Shown piece by piece: positions 1 through 8,772 of a stretch of 59,161 nt of DNA (position 1 is the first letter of the stretch; every line of letters begins with the position of its first letter). The notes beneath the pieces are model-generated. The model was not told the DNA's origin, did not search any database, and saw only the letters and a list, made by a program, of their open reading frames with translations. The stretch comes from Paenibacillus hunanensis (lineage in GTDB: Bacteria; Bacillota; Bacilli; Paenibacillales; Paenibacillaceae). The stretch spans positions 1 through 59,161 of the forward strand of contig NZ_BMMB01000014.1 of NCBI RefSeq assembly GCF_014645615.1, written 5' to 3'. A program made the position numbers and the translations under genes.

Positions 1-110
1 TGTTTGACGTGCTCATTTTGTTGCTGGCGAGAACATTGCTGTTCTCTATATTTGAAGAACCGAAGTTCTTCACTCACTCGTTGTTCAGTTTTCAAAGATC
101 AAACTCTTTC
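1..110 (-). promoter_or_regulatory. rRNA operon leader (16S gene lies left of window)
   Basis: The minus strand here reads as the transcribed leader of an rrn operon. A boxA-like antitermination sequence (CTTTGAAAACTGAAC) sits at 83-98. Two hairpins follow: 54-71 has a 7-bp stem (GAAGAAC) capped by a UUCG loop, and 29-46 has a 6-bp stem (GAGAAC). This order is typical of Bacillales rRNA leaders, and B. subtilis also has an rrn operon next to lysS. The 16S gene itself is not in the window, so the assignment is an inference from the leader. Confidence 0.7.
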
Positions 111-144
111 GTTGCCGCTCAGTGTCTCTCGCAGCAACTCTTAT

Positions 145-173
145 ATCTTATCATCTCATCAACCATCTGTCAA
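145..173 (-). promoter_or_regulatory. sigma-A promoter of the rRNA operon (proximal)
   Basis: Minus strand: -35 TTGACA at 168-173, 17-nt spacer, -10 TAAGAT at 145-150. The perfect -35, standard spacing and position about 45 nt upstream of boxA suit the proximal rrn promoter. Confidence 0.7.
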
Positions 174-367
174 CAACTTTTTTTGAAGTTGTTTTCAAGC
201 TCGTTTTGACGTGAGTTTGAAAAGCAGATTGTTTATAGAGAATGTAAGCCAGTGATCAGCGAAAGTCGCAATCAACACTAGATTTATAGATTAACACGTA
301 TTCAACAAGTGTGCAAGCTTTTTTATAAACTTTTTTTATAGCCCTCAAATTTTATTTGATCAGACTC

Positions 368-397
368 TCTATATTTAGTCTATTAATAGCTTGTCAG
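368..397 (-). promoter_or_regulatory. possible distal rRNA promoter
   Basis: Minus strand: -35 CTGACA at 392-397, 18-nt spacer, -10 TATAGA at 368-373, in AT-rich DNA about 220 nt upstream of the proximal promoter. Tandem promoters are usual for rrn operons, but this match is weaker. Confidence 0.4.
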
Positions 398-420
398 CGG
401 AAGCTTAATAAGTAATTTCT

Positions 421-1070
421 AGTGTAAGCATATATCATTGGATAGTTATTTGAACGTCTTCAATGGCTAGAAGACTTACTATTTATTGTCTTATTGTCGA
501 AAATACATTGCCGCTCATTCGATGAGCGGATGTCATCTTGTAGTAAACAAACAACAATATAGAAGTTCTAGAGGATAAGAGTAATAGTATATAATAGCAA
601 ACTATATAATTTTGCAGAATGTAGGAGGTGTTTATTATAAAGAAGAATATAGGAGTGTCCATTATAGAGAAGAATAGAGTCTGAACAATGTATTTGCCAA
701 GTTACCTGCTTCGGTGAGCGCCACTGATCTGACACTCGTGAATAGAGGATGTTTATTATAGAACAGAATAATGTATGGATTATATTATGCGCTCAGTGTG
801 CTATGTAGGATTGAATAGACGTTTTCGTTTTAATGGTCGGATTCGGATAAAAGGAATGTGTACGGTGTAGGATCAGTAAACGGTATAAGGTAGGCTATGT
901 TTAGAATAGACTATGATCTAAGATCGGAGGAATGATTGGCTGCTTGTAGTCACAACGCTTGATTTATGCTCATTTTGACTTATTCTTACTTTGACTTCTG
1001 CTCACTTGGATCAGTTATCTTGTAGAACATAATATAGTATAAGACGTAGGACATTGTTATATGATAAAGA
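421..1070. other. intergenic stretch without a recognised gene
   Basis: AT-rich DNA between the rRNA promoters and the lysS terminator. I see no credible ORF. It holds an 8-bp perfect hairpin (CCGCTCAT / ATGAGCGG) at 511-529 and three imperfect copies of a TGTTTATTATAnAGAAGAATA-like string starting near 629, 656 and 750. Confidence 0.5.
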
Positions 1071-1108
1071 AAAGCCCGTATCCGGTTGGTGGACTGGATA
1101 CGGGCTTT
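1071..1108 (-). terminator. lysS terminator (bidirectional shape)
   Basis: A 13-bp perfect stem (AAAGCCCGTATCC / GGATACGGGCTTT) with a 12-nt loop. A and T runs flank both sides, so it could work in either direction. It lies about 310 nt beyond the lysS stop. Confidence 0.8.
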
Positions 1109-1417
1109 TATTCGGGCTTTTATTATTGTGATTTATTATTGTGAATGGATAGCATACAAATACTAGCAAAGTAGTAGCTACGATATAGAGTTTAAGATAT
1201 AGAGCCTAAGATACAGAGTTTTAAGATACAAAGTTATAGAAGCTAATCTATATCTGACGTAATTCAAATCTAGAATATAATCTACATCAAAACTAGGATA
1301 GATACGGATATAGAGTACTCCATAAAGCTCAGATTCGACCTTGGACTTATCTTCACCTAACTTAAACTCACTTCGCATGCATAAGCTTCTATATATCAGC
1401 TGCAAAGTCTAATTTGC

Positions 1418-2956
1418 TTATTCGCCAGCCTGGTGACGCATATGTGGGAACAGCAGTACGTCGCGAATCGAAGCTGCGTTAGTCAGCAGCATGACCAGAC
1501 GATCGATACCGATACCCAGTCCACCTGTTGGTGGCATACCATATTCCAGTGCACGGATGAAGTCATCGTCCATCTCATGCGCTTCGTCGTTACCATGCTC
1601 ACGCTCTACCAGCTGCGCTTCAAAGCGTTGACGCTGGTCGATCGGGTCGTTCAGCTCCGTAAATGCGTTAGCATGCTCGCGCGCTACGATGAACAGCTCG
1701 AAGCGATCGGTGAAGCGAGGGTCTTCTTCACTTCTTTTCGCCAGTGGAGAAATCTCAACCGGGTGACCTGTAATAAATGTCGGTTGGATCAGTGTCTCCT
1801 CTACGAACTCCTCGAAGAATGCATTCAAAATATGACCGAAGGTCATATGCGGGTCGACTTTGACACCATGCTCTTTGGCAAGCTGCTGTGCTTGCTCATC
1901 TGTCATGTGTACGCTGAAGTCTACGCCTTTTACTTCTTTAACTGCATCCACCATGGATACACGACGCCATTGCGGAGTCAGGTCTACCTGATGTCCCTGG
2001 TACTCGATCTGTGTTGTGCCCAGTACTTCCTGCGCGATATGAGCAACCATATTTTCAGTCAGGCTCATGATGTCTTTGTAATCCGCATATGCTTCATACA
2101 GCTCGATCATCGTAAATTCCGGGTTGTGACGAGTCGAGATGCCCTCGTTACGGTAAACACGGCCGATCTCGTATACCTTCTCAAGACCACCAACAATCAG
2201 ACGCTTCAGGTGAAGCTCAATCGCGATACGCATGTACAGCTGCATATCCAGCGCATTGTGATGCGTGATAAACGGCTTCGCTGCCGCACCACCTGCAATG
2301 CTGTGCAGTGTCGGTGTTTCTACTTCCAGATAGCCGAGCGAATCCAGATAACGGCGCATCGATTGAATGATGCGGGAACGTGTAATGAAGGTACGCTGTA
2401 CTTCCGGGTTCACGATCAGATCCACATAGCGCTGACGGTAACGCAGCTCAACGTCTTTGATGCCGTGATATTTGTCCGGTAGTGGCAGCAGAGATTTGGT
2501 GAGCACTTCTAGCTCCAGTACTTTGATGGACGTTTCACCTGTTTTTGTTTTGAAGACTGTTCCTTTAATACCTACGATATCGCCCAGATCGAGGATCGTG
2601 AACGCTTCGTATTGAGCTTCGGAAACGGTATCTTTACGTACGTAGATTTGGATACGTCCGCTCAGGTCCTGAATATGTGCAAAGCTAGCTTTACCCATGA
2701 CACGCTTGGTCATGATGCGACCAGCCAGACTTACAGTCACTTCTTTTTCTTCCAGCTCTTCTTTGGTAAGGGTATCGTACGTGCTCAGCACATCGTTTGC
2801 AGTCGAGGTACGAACATACTTTTTGCCAAATGGGTCGATGCCCAGTCCGCGTAGCTCATCCAGCTTCGCCCGGCGCACCTTGAGCAGTTCGTTCATTTCG
2901 CTTTCGCTTATTACGTTTTCTTCCTGTTGACCAGGATTCAATGTTTCATCAGACAT
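1418..2956 (-). CDS. lysS: lysyl-tRNA synthetase, class II
   Basis: Charges tRNA-Lys with lysine in the cytosol. The 512-residue protein has the class II layout: an N-terminal OB-fold anticodon-binding domain (about 60-170), then the catalytic core. Motif 2 (VYEIGRVYRNEG, near 260) and motif 3 (GGLGIGIDRLVMLL, 478-491) are intact. The length matches the family (about 500). The ATG start is preceded by GAAGGAG at a good distance. It is last in the dusB-greA-lysS order conserved in Bacillales, but greA has a terminator before it and a promoter lies at 3129-3156, so lysS is probably its own transcript. Confidence 0.97.
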   Translation of the reverse strand: MSDETLNPGQQEENVISESEMNELLKVRRAKLDELRGLGIDPFGKKYVRTSTANDVLSTYDTLTKEELEEKEVTVSLAGRIMTKRVMGKASFAHIQDLSGRIQIYVRKDTVSEAQYEAFTILDLGDIVGIKGTVFKTKTGETSIKVLELEVLTKSLLPLPDKYHGIKDVELRYRQRYVDLIVNPEVQRTFITRSRIIQSMRRYLDSLGYLEVETPTLHSIAGGAAAKPFITHHNALDMQLYMRIAIELHLKRLIVGGLEKVYEIGRVYRNEGISTRHNPEFTMIELYEAYADYKDIMSLTENMVAHIAQEVLGTTQIEYQGHQVDLTPQWRRVSMVDAVKEVKGVDFSVHMTDEQAQQLAKEHGVKVDPHMTFGHILNAFFEEFVEETLIQPTFITGHPVEISPLAKRSEEDPRFTDRFELFIVAREHANAFTELNDPIDQRQRFEAQLVEREHGNDEAHEMDDDFIRALEYGMPPTGGLGIGIDRLVMLLTNAASIRDVLLFPHMRHQAGE

Positions 2957-3011
2957 CGCTGAATTTCAACTCCTTCAATAAAATACATATGCGTCATGAT
3001 CTTCAAATACG

Positions 3012-3087
3012 GATTCATCCTGATCTCGCTCTGGCAAGAACCACCTAGGAGACGCTACTGTATCCGTACCGGTAGCAAGGATGAATC
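3012..3087 (-). promoter_or_regulatory. structured element in the lysS 5' leader
   Basis: The lysS leader can fold into a 76-nt domain closed by a perfect 9-bp stem (3079-3087 with 3012-3020). Inside is a 5-bp hairpin (GCTAC/GTAGC, 3054-3076) with a 13-nt loop. I do not see a T-box consensus or a following terminator. It may be an uncharacterised leader structure or chance. Confidence 0.35.
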
Positions 3088-3128
3088 ATTCAAAGGGTAT
3101 CTTCCCCGTTCAATCTATATGGCACATA

Positions 3129-3156
3129 GTTATAGTTTACTTGATTTGAACTGAAA
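3129..3156 (-). promoter_or_regulatory. candidate lysS promoter
   Basis: Minus strand: -35 TTTCAG at 3151-3156, 16-nt spacer, -10 TATAAC at 3129-3134. It sits between the greA terminator and lysS, giving a leader of about 165 nt. The -35 is imperfect. Confidence 0.45.
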
Positions 3157-3205
3157 CTGAAATCCGCAAAACGGTAATTGTACGGAATTTCAGTATAATT
3201 TCAAG

Positions 3206-3233
3206 AAAAAAGCTCCCTTAACGGAAGCTTTTT
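3206..3233 (-). terminator. greA terminator
   Basis: Stem AAAAAGCTTCC / GGGAGCTTTTTT with a short loop and a T run on the minus strand, about 170 nt after the greA stop. Confidence 0.8.
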
Positions 3234-3402
3234 CATACATAGAGCATTTTCGACTATACATCATTGCAGCACTTCGAGCAGGCTGTAGGCGTTCTTATGT
3301 AGAACGAACAGGATGCAAACGCTATTGTATGAGTTCGGCATTGGATCGTAAATGTGTTTACGACATATAGACGCTTATGTCATACAGTGGCTTGATCGAA
3401 GC

Positions 3403-3879
3403 TTACTTCTTGATTTCGACGATTTTGTACTGGATTACGCCAGCAGGTACGTTTACGTCTACAACAGTACCTCTTTGTTTGCCCAGGATAGCTTTGCCTA
3501 CAGGGCTTTCGTTAGAAATTTTATTTTGAGAAGGATCGGATTCTGCTGTACCTACGATCGTGTATTCTGTCGTATCGCCGAACTCCAGATCTTCTACAAT
3601 TACAGTTGCACCGATGCTCACTGCATCTGTATTGATCTCATCACTGTTGATGATGCGTGCATTACGCAGCATTTTCTCCAGTGTAATAATGCGTCCTTCG
3701 ATGAAGGCCTGTTCGTTCTTGGCATCTTCATACTCGGAGTTCTCACTGATATCGCCATATCCAATGGCAACCTTGATACGTTCTGCCACCTCGCGGCGTT
3801 TTACGGACTTGAGGTTTTCGAGTTCATCTTCCAGCTTCTTCAGACCGTCCTGTGTCAAAATGACTTCTTTATCGCTCAT
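3403..3879 (-). CDS. greA: transcription elongation factor GreA
   Basis: Rescues backtracked RNA polymerase by stimulating transcript cleavage through the secondary channel. It is 158 residues, the usual length. The N-terminal coiled coil carries the conserved acidic tip region (GDISENSEYEDAKNEQAF), and an FKBP-like C-terminal domain follows. I chose the internal ATG at 3879 (MSDKEVILTQDG) because AGGAGA lies 10 nt upstream and family members start there. The in-frame upstream ATG at 3924 adds 15 unconserved residues. It has its own promoter and terminator. Confidence 0.95.
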   Translation of the reverse strand: MSDKEVILTQDGLKKLEDELENLKSVKRREVAERIKVAIGYGDISENSEYEDAKNEQAFIEGRIITLEKMLRNARIINSDEINTDAVSIGATVIVEDLEFGDTTEYTIVGTAESDPSQNKISNESPVGKAILGKQRGTVVDVNVPAGVIQYKIVEIKK

Positions 3880-4035
3880 CTTAACCAAATCTCCTGTCAT
3901 GTGAATAATTTTCAATCGGTTCAAAAATTCGCTCTCGGAGCTTCCCGCATGAATATTAGCCGGTCATTCGAAAGCAGCGAAGACTCATACAAGATCGCAA
4001 AAACGGTAATTGTACCGGGAAATCTCCCAGAAGCT

Positions 4036-4064
4036 ATATCAAATCTAACCATTAGCTCAGTCAA
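4036..4064 (-). promoter_or_regulatory. greA promoter
   Basis: Minus strand: -35 TTGACT at 4059-4064, 17-nt spacer, -10 TGATAT at 4036-4041, downstream of the dusB terminator. Confidence 0.6.
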
Positions 4065-4108
4065 ATTTATACTGCAAAAGTATATGGGAATGATTATGAA
4101 ATGTCAAT

Positions 4109-4153
4109 AAAAAGGGACCCGCCTGGCACGATGGCTCAGATAGGGTCCTTTTT
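4109..4153 (-). terminator. dusB / folate operon terminator
   Basis: Stem AAAAAGGGACCC / GGGTCCTTTTT with a long loop, about 95 nt beyond the dusB stop. T-rich on either strand. Confidence 0.75.
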
Positions 4154-4245
4154 GGTGTGTGATATCTCTATTTTAACTAACCATTTCAAGCGATATGCGG
4201 CTGTCTATTGTCGTGAAGCCGCATCGGTACATGTCTGCCAATCAA

Positions 4246-5298
4246 TTAAACAGAGGCTTGCGCTGGTGTAGCGCATTGCACCTGTACAAACGGTACGGCT
4301 TCATGGTCAGCATCAGAGCCAACATGATCAGGCAGGTCTTCGAGGAATTGATGCAAAATCCGCACCATTTCGTCACGCTTCGTGCCTTCCATGATAGAGT
4401 TCTTGATGCTTGCGGAGCCTTTGAGACCTTTGAGATACCAGGATAGATGCTTACGCATCTCACGCACAGCGACGACTTCACCCTTCAGCGCAACCAGACG
4501 ATCCATATGCAAAATAGCAATGCGAATCTTCTCTTCTGCGGTTGGATCAGGCATCAGTGTGCCGGTGTTCAGGTATTCCACTGTACGATACAGCATCCAC
4601 GGATTACCCAGCGCACCGCGACCAATCATGACACCGTCACAGCCTGTTATGTCTAGCATGCGTTTTGCATCTTCTGGTGTAACCACATCACCATTACCGA
4701 TTACCGGAATGGAGACGGATTCCTTGGCCTGCTTGATGTAAGACCAGTCTGCCTGTCCGGTATACAGCTGCTCGCGTGTACGTCCATGCACACTGATCGC
4801 TTTGCCGCCACCTGCTTCTACTGCCTTCGCATTATCGATCACATAGATATGATCATGATCCCAGCCGATACGCATTTTCACGGTAACGGGCTTGCTCACA
4901 TTCGCGACTACAGCAGCGACCATCTCATTAATCTTATTCGGGTCAAGCAGCCAGCGTGCACCAGCATCAATCTTGTTGACCTTAGGTGCAGGGCAGCCCA
5001 TATTGATGTCGATAATATCAGCATTCGTATCCTGATCGACAACTTTCGCTGCTTCTACCAGTGAATGACGATCTCCGCCAAAAATTTGCAGACTTAGTGG
5101 CTTTTCGCGCTCGTCGACAAATAACATTTCATGGGTACGCTTATTACCGCTTAGAATGGCTTTATCGCTAACCATCTCGGCGCAAACAAGACCTGTACCA
5201 AATTCTTTGGCAATGAGACGGAACGCTGGGTTGCACACACCCGCCATTGGGGCGAGTACAACCCGGTTTTTTAATTCAATATCACCGATTGTTAACAT
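4246..5298 (-). CDS. dusB: tRNA-dihydrouridine synthase, DusB type
   Basis: FMN-dependent reduction of uridines to dihydrouridine in tRNA. The 350-residue protein has the TIM-barrel start (LAPMAGV near 15-21) and the catalytic Cys102 in NMGCPAPKV, followed by the conserved NKIDAGA stretch. The start at 5298 (MLTIGDIELKNR) has AAAAGGAG 11 nt upstream. The frame stays open to 5466, but those 56 extra residues are unlike the family and the upstream ATGs lack a ribosome site. It follows the folate genes as in B. subtilis (yacF), but the small DNA-binding gene yazB is not present between folK and dusB. Confidence 0.93.
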   Translation of the reverse strand: MLTIGDIELKNRVVLAPMAGVCNPAFRLIAKEFGTGLVCAEMVSDKAILSGNKRTHEMLFVDEREKPLSLQIFGGDRHSLVEAAKVVDQDTNADIIDINMGCPAPKVNKIDAGARWLLDPNKINEMVAAVVANVSKPVTVKMRIGWDHDHIYVIDNAKAVEAGGGKAISVHGRTREQLYTGQADWSYIKQAKESVSIPVIGNGDVVTPEDAKRMLDITGCDGVMIGRGALGNPWMLYRTVEYLNTGTLMPDPTAEEKIRIAILHMDRLVALKGEVVAVREMRKHLSWYLKGLKGSASIKNSIMEGTKRDEMVRILHQFLEDLPDHVGSDADHEAVPFVQVQCATPAQASV

Positions 5299-5509
5299 CG
5301 GAGAGTTCACTCCTTTTACTTCTGCTTCGGTCATGGAACGAATCGAGAGGGCTATCGCCGAAGACAGGAGGTGATACAACGTACAAAATAGATGACAGGC
5401 ATTTACCATTATCACAAATGCCATACGACCACGATTAAGGTTGCTTGTTACGTATCGTGTATTCATTAGAATGACTGCTTATCCTATTATAAGGAATAAA
5501 CAACATCGA

Positions 5510-6052
5510 TTATTTCAATTTTGAAGGAAACGGCAGTTTGCAGGCATGTACGTATTGAATGTCCTGATCCTGTACATGCTGAAGGGAATCGGTCACAAGC
5601 TGGTATAGCTCCGGTGCTTGTTGTTGCTCCACAATTTCGTGTAGCGGTACCAGCACAAAAGCACGCTCATGCATACGAGGGTGTGGCAGTTGCAGGCGCT
5701 CGGTGTCCATTTGGATGTCATCCATCCATAGCAAATCGAGATCAACGGTACGCGGACCCCAGCGAATATCGCGCACACGCCCTAGCTGATGCTCAATATC
5801 GAGCATTATTTGTAGTAATTCCAGTGGTTGCAGACCAGTGGATACCCGAATCACCATATTGTAAAAGGCTGGCTGATCGGTATAGCCTACAGGTGCTGTA
5901 TCATACATGCCTGAGCAGCGCTGTACCTCGATCTGAGGATGGCTGTTCAGCAATTGAATTGCATCATATAATGTCTGCTCTCGATCACCTAGATTGGCGC
6001 CTAAAGCAATATAAGCCTCTGACGAATCAGAGGAATAGAAGGAATTCATCAT
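5510..6052 (-). CDS. folK: 6-hydroxymethyl-7,8-dihydropterin pyrophosphokinase
   Basis: Transfers pyrophosphate from ATP to hydroxymethyl-dihydropterin in folate synthesis. The 180 residues include the family start (AYIALGANLGDRE, 13-25) and the HPPK signature WGPRTVDLDLLW (98-109) with the Mg-binding aspartates. It begins 10 nt after the folB stop with a weak ribosome site (AGGT), suggesting coupling to folB. Tandem ATG codons at 6052 and 6049 leave one codon of doubt. Confidence 0.95.
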   Translation of the reverse strand: MMNSFYSSDSSEAYIALGANLGDREQTLYDAIQLLNSHPQIEVQRCSGMYDTAPVGYTDQPAFYNMVIRVSTGLQPLELLQIMLDIEHQLGRVRDIRWGPRTVDLDLLWMDDIQMDTERLQLPHPRMHERAFVLVPLHEIVEQQQAPELYQLVTDSLQHVQDQDIQYVHACKLPFPSKLK

Positions 6053-6062
6053 TTACCTACGC

Positions 6063-6425
6063 TCACTTTCGTGTACGCCGCAGCTCCACGGTCACGCCTT
6101 GAAAGTGAATATCAAACGGTGGATGCGGCTTGGTAACTCGAACGGTCAATACATGTACCCCAGTATAAGCGTCCAGCAAAACCGTTGCAATACATTCTGC
6201 CAGCGCTTCGATTAATTTGAACGATTTCTTTTCCACGACTTCTTTAACTTTCTCATGAATCTCTGCGTAATTAATCGTTGTCTCCAGCTGATCGGTACGA
6301 CCGGCTTCGGACAAATCCAGCTCAAGCTCCAAATCTACATAGAAACGCTGACCTAGCTTACGCTCTTCTTCAAACACGCCGTGGTAGCCGTAATATTCCA
6401 TACGGTTCAATATCATTTTATCCAT
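6063..6425 (-). CDS. folB: dihydroneopterin aldolase
   Basis: Cleaves 7,8-dihydroneopterin to hydroxymethyl-dihydropterin and glycolaldehyde. The 120-residue protein matches the family in size. The active-site patterns EYYGYHGVFEEE (near 9-20) and SFKLIEAL with its lysine are present. I prefer the ATG at 6425 (MDKMIL) because AAGGGA is 9 nt upstream; ATGs at 6434 and 6443 are alternatives. It lies between folP and folK in one operon. Confidence 0.94.
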   Translation of the reverse strand: MDKMILNRMEYYGYHGVFEEERKLGQRFYVDLELELDLSEAGRTDQLETTINYAEIHEKVKEVVEKKSFKLIEALAECIATVLLDAYTGVHVLTVRVTKPHPPFDIHFQGVTVELRRTRK

Positions 6426-6470
6426 AACGCTCATTCCCTTCATGATTACATATGACCAGCGTTGATCGTA

Positions 6471-7319
6471 TCAGGATATACCTTGCTGTAGCATGGCATC
6501 GCACATCGTGGCTAGCTTCTTATTGGCACGCACATCATGTACTCGAATAATCTGACAGCCCTGAGCGATACCGAGAGCAGTCGTTGCGAGTGTGCCTTCC
6601 ACTACATCATCAGGCGCTGCATCCAGCACACTGCGAATGAATCGTTTACGCGAGGTGCCTAGTAGCATGGGATAGCCCAATGGATGCAGCTCGTCCAGCC
6701 GACGCATTAGCTCCAGATTATGCTCGCCTGTCTTGGCAAAGCCGATACCGGGGTCTACAATAATCTGCTGAGGCTGAACCCCTGCTGCCAGTGCCTGCTG
6801 AATACGCTGCTCCAGATCATGTCGTACATCTGTCGCCAGATCGGTATAGTCCATGTTGTAGCGATTATGCATCAAAATGTACGGACAGCCAAGCGCAGCG
6901 ACCACATCAAACATACGCTCATCTTCCAGTCCGCCCCAAATATCATTAATTATATGCGCGCCTGCTTCAATCGCCTGACGCGCCACCTCTGCCTTGTACG
7001 TATCGATCGAAAGAGGCACATGCGGCATCTGCTGCTGTAGTGCTTTGATTACCGGTAGTACGCGGTTCAGCTCCTCCTCCTCCGATACAGGCTCATGCCC
7101 AGGTCGGGTCGACTCGCCACCGATATCGATGATATCTGCTCCTTCTTCTACCATCTGCCTGGCATGCGCTACAGCGAGCTCAACAGATGTATAGCTCCCT
7201 CCATCGGAAAAAGAGTCCGGTGTAATATTTAAAATGCCCATGATCTGTGTAGTCTGATCCAGCCGTAGAGTGGCTTTACCCATATGATATTCACGAATAG
7301 GATGTACGGGTTGCTTCAA
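6471..7319 (-). CDS. folP: dihydropteroate synthase
   Basis: Joins p-aminobenzoate to hydroxymethyl-dihydropterin pyrophosphate; this is the sulfonamide target. The 282 residues contain the pterin-binding motifs NITPDSFSDGG (about 31-41), IDIGGESTRPG, SIDTYK, NDIWG and GTSRKRFI near the C-terminus. Its ATG overlaps the pabC stop (ATGA), so the two are translationally coupled. Confidence 0.97.
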   Translation of the reverse strand: MKQPVHPIREYHMGKATLRLDQTTQIMGILNITPDSFSDGGSYTSVELAVAHARQMVEEGADIIDIGGESTRPGHEPVSEEEELNRVLPVIKALQQQMPHVPLSIDTYKAEVARQAIEAGAHIINDIWGGLEDERMFDVVAALGCPYILMHNRYNMDYTDLATDVRHDLEQRIQQALAAGVQPQQIIVDPGIGFAKTGEHNLELMRRLDELHPLGYPMLLGTSRKRFIRSVLDAAPDDVVEGTLATTALGIAQGCQIIRVHDVRANKKLATMCDAMLQQGIS

Positions 7320-8188
7320 GTTCGGTAAGCCTCTCTTTCATAAACGGTACAAAGCATAGCGGTATGCTGACCGATCTGTCCGTCACCGACGATCACTTCA
7401 TGATCATCATCCAGTAAACGGATGATCGGTACAATCTCCTGTACCGAATTAGTTACAAATACTTCGTCTGCATCGATAAGCTGCGCCCATGTGTACAGTC
7501 CCTTTTCAACCGATAAGCCCTGTTGCTCTGCCAGCTCCATCACCCATGCTCGTGTGATGCCTGGTAGAATGCCTGTATCTACAGAAGGCGTGTATAGAAT
7601 GTCTTCTTTGATAAAAAAGACATTGCTCACGATGCCTTCGGCGAGATGTCCTTCGGCGGTTAGCATCAGCCCTTCGACAGAGGCTGCTGGCTCGTCCGCA
7701 TAGAGCAACAGTTCACGTTTGCCAAGAATACTATTCATATAATGAAGCGATTTGAGTCGAATGTCGCCTTCGGGCGTGTTACGAACCGTATGCAACTTGC
7801 GTAGCGACTTGGTTGGACGTATGGAAGCAGTGGGTAATGATTTGGCATAAATGATGACGTTCGGATCAGTATAGGCGCCAGAGGGCAGACCGAGTATGTC
7901 CTCGCCTGCGGATACGGTATAACGCAGGTATGCTTCTTGCAGCTCATTGGCTTGCATCAGATCGCCCATCTGCCGCTCTACCTGCTCCGTTGTCATCGAC
8001 CAGCGAATGCCAAGTGAAGCGCAGCTCGTCTGTAAACGCCGCAGATGACGATCCAGCAGAAACGGACGTCCATTGTATGTACGCATCGTTTCAAACAAGC
8101 CCATTCCATACAAGAAGCCGTGATCCATGACGGATACCACGGCTTGCTCGATCGGTGTAATTACACCATTTATACTAATGTACTTCAT
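7316..8188 (-). CDS. pabC: aminodeoxychorismate lyase
   Basis: PLP fold-type IV enzyme that releases pyruvate from aminodeoxychorismate to give p-aminobenzoate. It has 290 residues. The probable PLP lysine is K146 in LKSLHYMN, with GLFETMRTYNG (30-40) and SNVFFI as other family marks. The closest alternative is a branched-chain or D-amino-acid aminotransferase of the same fold, but the position right after pabA argues for PabC. ATGA overlaps link it to pabA upstream and folP downstream. Confidence 0.92.
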   Translation of the reverse strand: MKYISINGVITPIEQAVVSVMDHGFLYGMGLFETMRTYNGRPFLLDRHLRRLQTSCASLGIRWSMTTEQVERQMGDLMQANELQEAYLRYTVSAGEDILGLPSGAYTDPNVIIYAKSLPTASIRPTKSLRKLHTVRNTPEGDIRLKSLHYMNSILGKRELLLYADEPAASVEGLMLTAEGHLAEGIVSNVFFIKEDILYTPSVDTGILPGITRAWVMELAEQQGLSVEKGLYTWAQLIDADEVFVTNSVQEIVPIIRLLDDDHEVIVGDGQIGQHTAMLCTVYEREAYRT

Positions 8189-8772
8189 ACGCTAGCTGCT
8201 TTATCCACTTTACGACTCAGGAAATTACGCAAAATGGTATGACCGTGATCGGTTACAATCGACTCGGGGTGAAATTGCACACCCTCCACTGCGTATTCCT
8301 TGTGACGCAGACCCATAATCTCGCCTTCGGCTGTCTCAGCAGTAATCTCCAGACAATCTGGTAGACTGCTGCGTTCGACGATCAGGGAATGATAGCGTGT
8401 AGCTGTAAATGGAGCTGGCAGGTTCTCGAATACCGATGTAGATTGGTGCAGGATGGGTGACGTCTTCCCGTGCATTAGTCGTTCTGCACGAATCACGTTT
8501 CCACCAAATGCCTGTCCAATCGCCTGATGACCAAGGCATACGCCGAAAATTGGAATTTCACCCTTGAAGGTCTGGATTACATCAATCGTAATACCTGCCT
8601 CTGTTGGTGTACAAGGGCCTGGCGACAGCAAAATATGATCTGGATTCAGTTCACGAATGCCATTCATATCGATCTCATCATTACGGCGTACGATAACCTC
8701 CTCGCCCAGTTCACCCAGGTATTGCACCAGATTGTACGTAAAGGAATCGTAGTTATCAATTACAAGTATCAT
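8185..8772 (-). CDS. pabA: aminodeoxychorismate/anthranilate synthase glutaminase subunit
   Basis: Class I glutamine amidotransferase that supplies ammonia to PabB. The 195 residues show the nucleophile C79 in GVCLGHQ, the oxyanion loop SPGPCTP (50-56) and the His/Glu pair in FHPESI near the C-terminus. In Bacillales the same subunit often also serves anthranilate synthase (TrpG); no trp genes are in view to settle that. ATGA overlaps on both sides couple it to pabB and pabC. Confidence 0.94.
   Translation of the reverse strand: MILVIDNYDSFTYNLVQYLGELGEEVIVRRNDEIDMNGIRELNPDHILLSPGPCTPTEAGITIDVIQTFKGEIPIFGVCLGHQAIGQAFGGNVIRAERLMHGKTSPILHQSTSVFENLPAPFTATRYHSLIVERSSLPDCLEITAETAEGEIMGLRHKEYAVEGVQFHPESIVTDHGHTILRNFLSRKVDKAASV

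Noticed and set aside
1178..1405. 75-codon minus-strand frame after lysS
   Set aside because: Low-complexity Ile/Tyr/Leu-rich translation from imperfect repeats near 1190-1245, no ribosome site.
1433..2482. 349-codon plus-strand open frame opposite lysS
   Set aside because: Antisense to a conserved gene, with random-looking composition and no start signals.
2985..3110. T-box or tRNA gene in the lysS leader
   Set aside because: The GGTGG string lacks the rest of the T-box consensus, there is no terminator/antiterminator pair, and the 76-nt fold has no T-arm or anticodon arm.
5299..5509. Possible yazB gene between folK and dusB
   Set aside because: No frame here has a helix-turn-helix pattern; the open frame is just the upstream extension of dusB.
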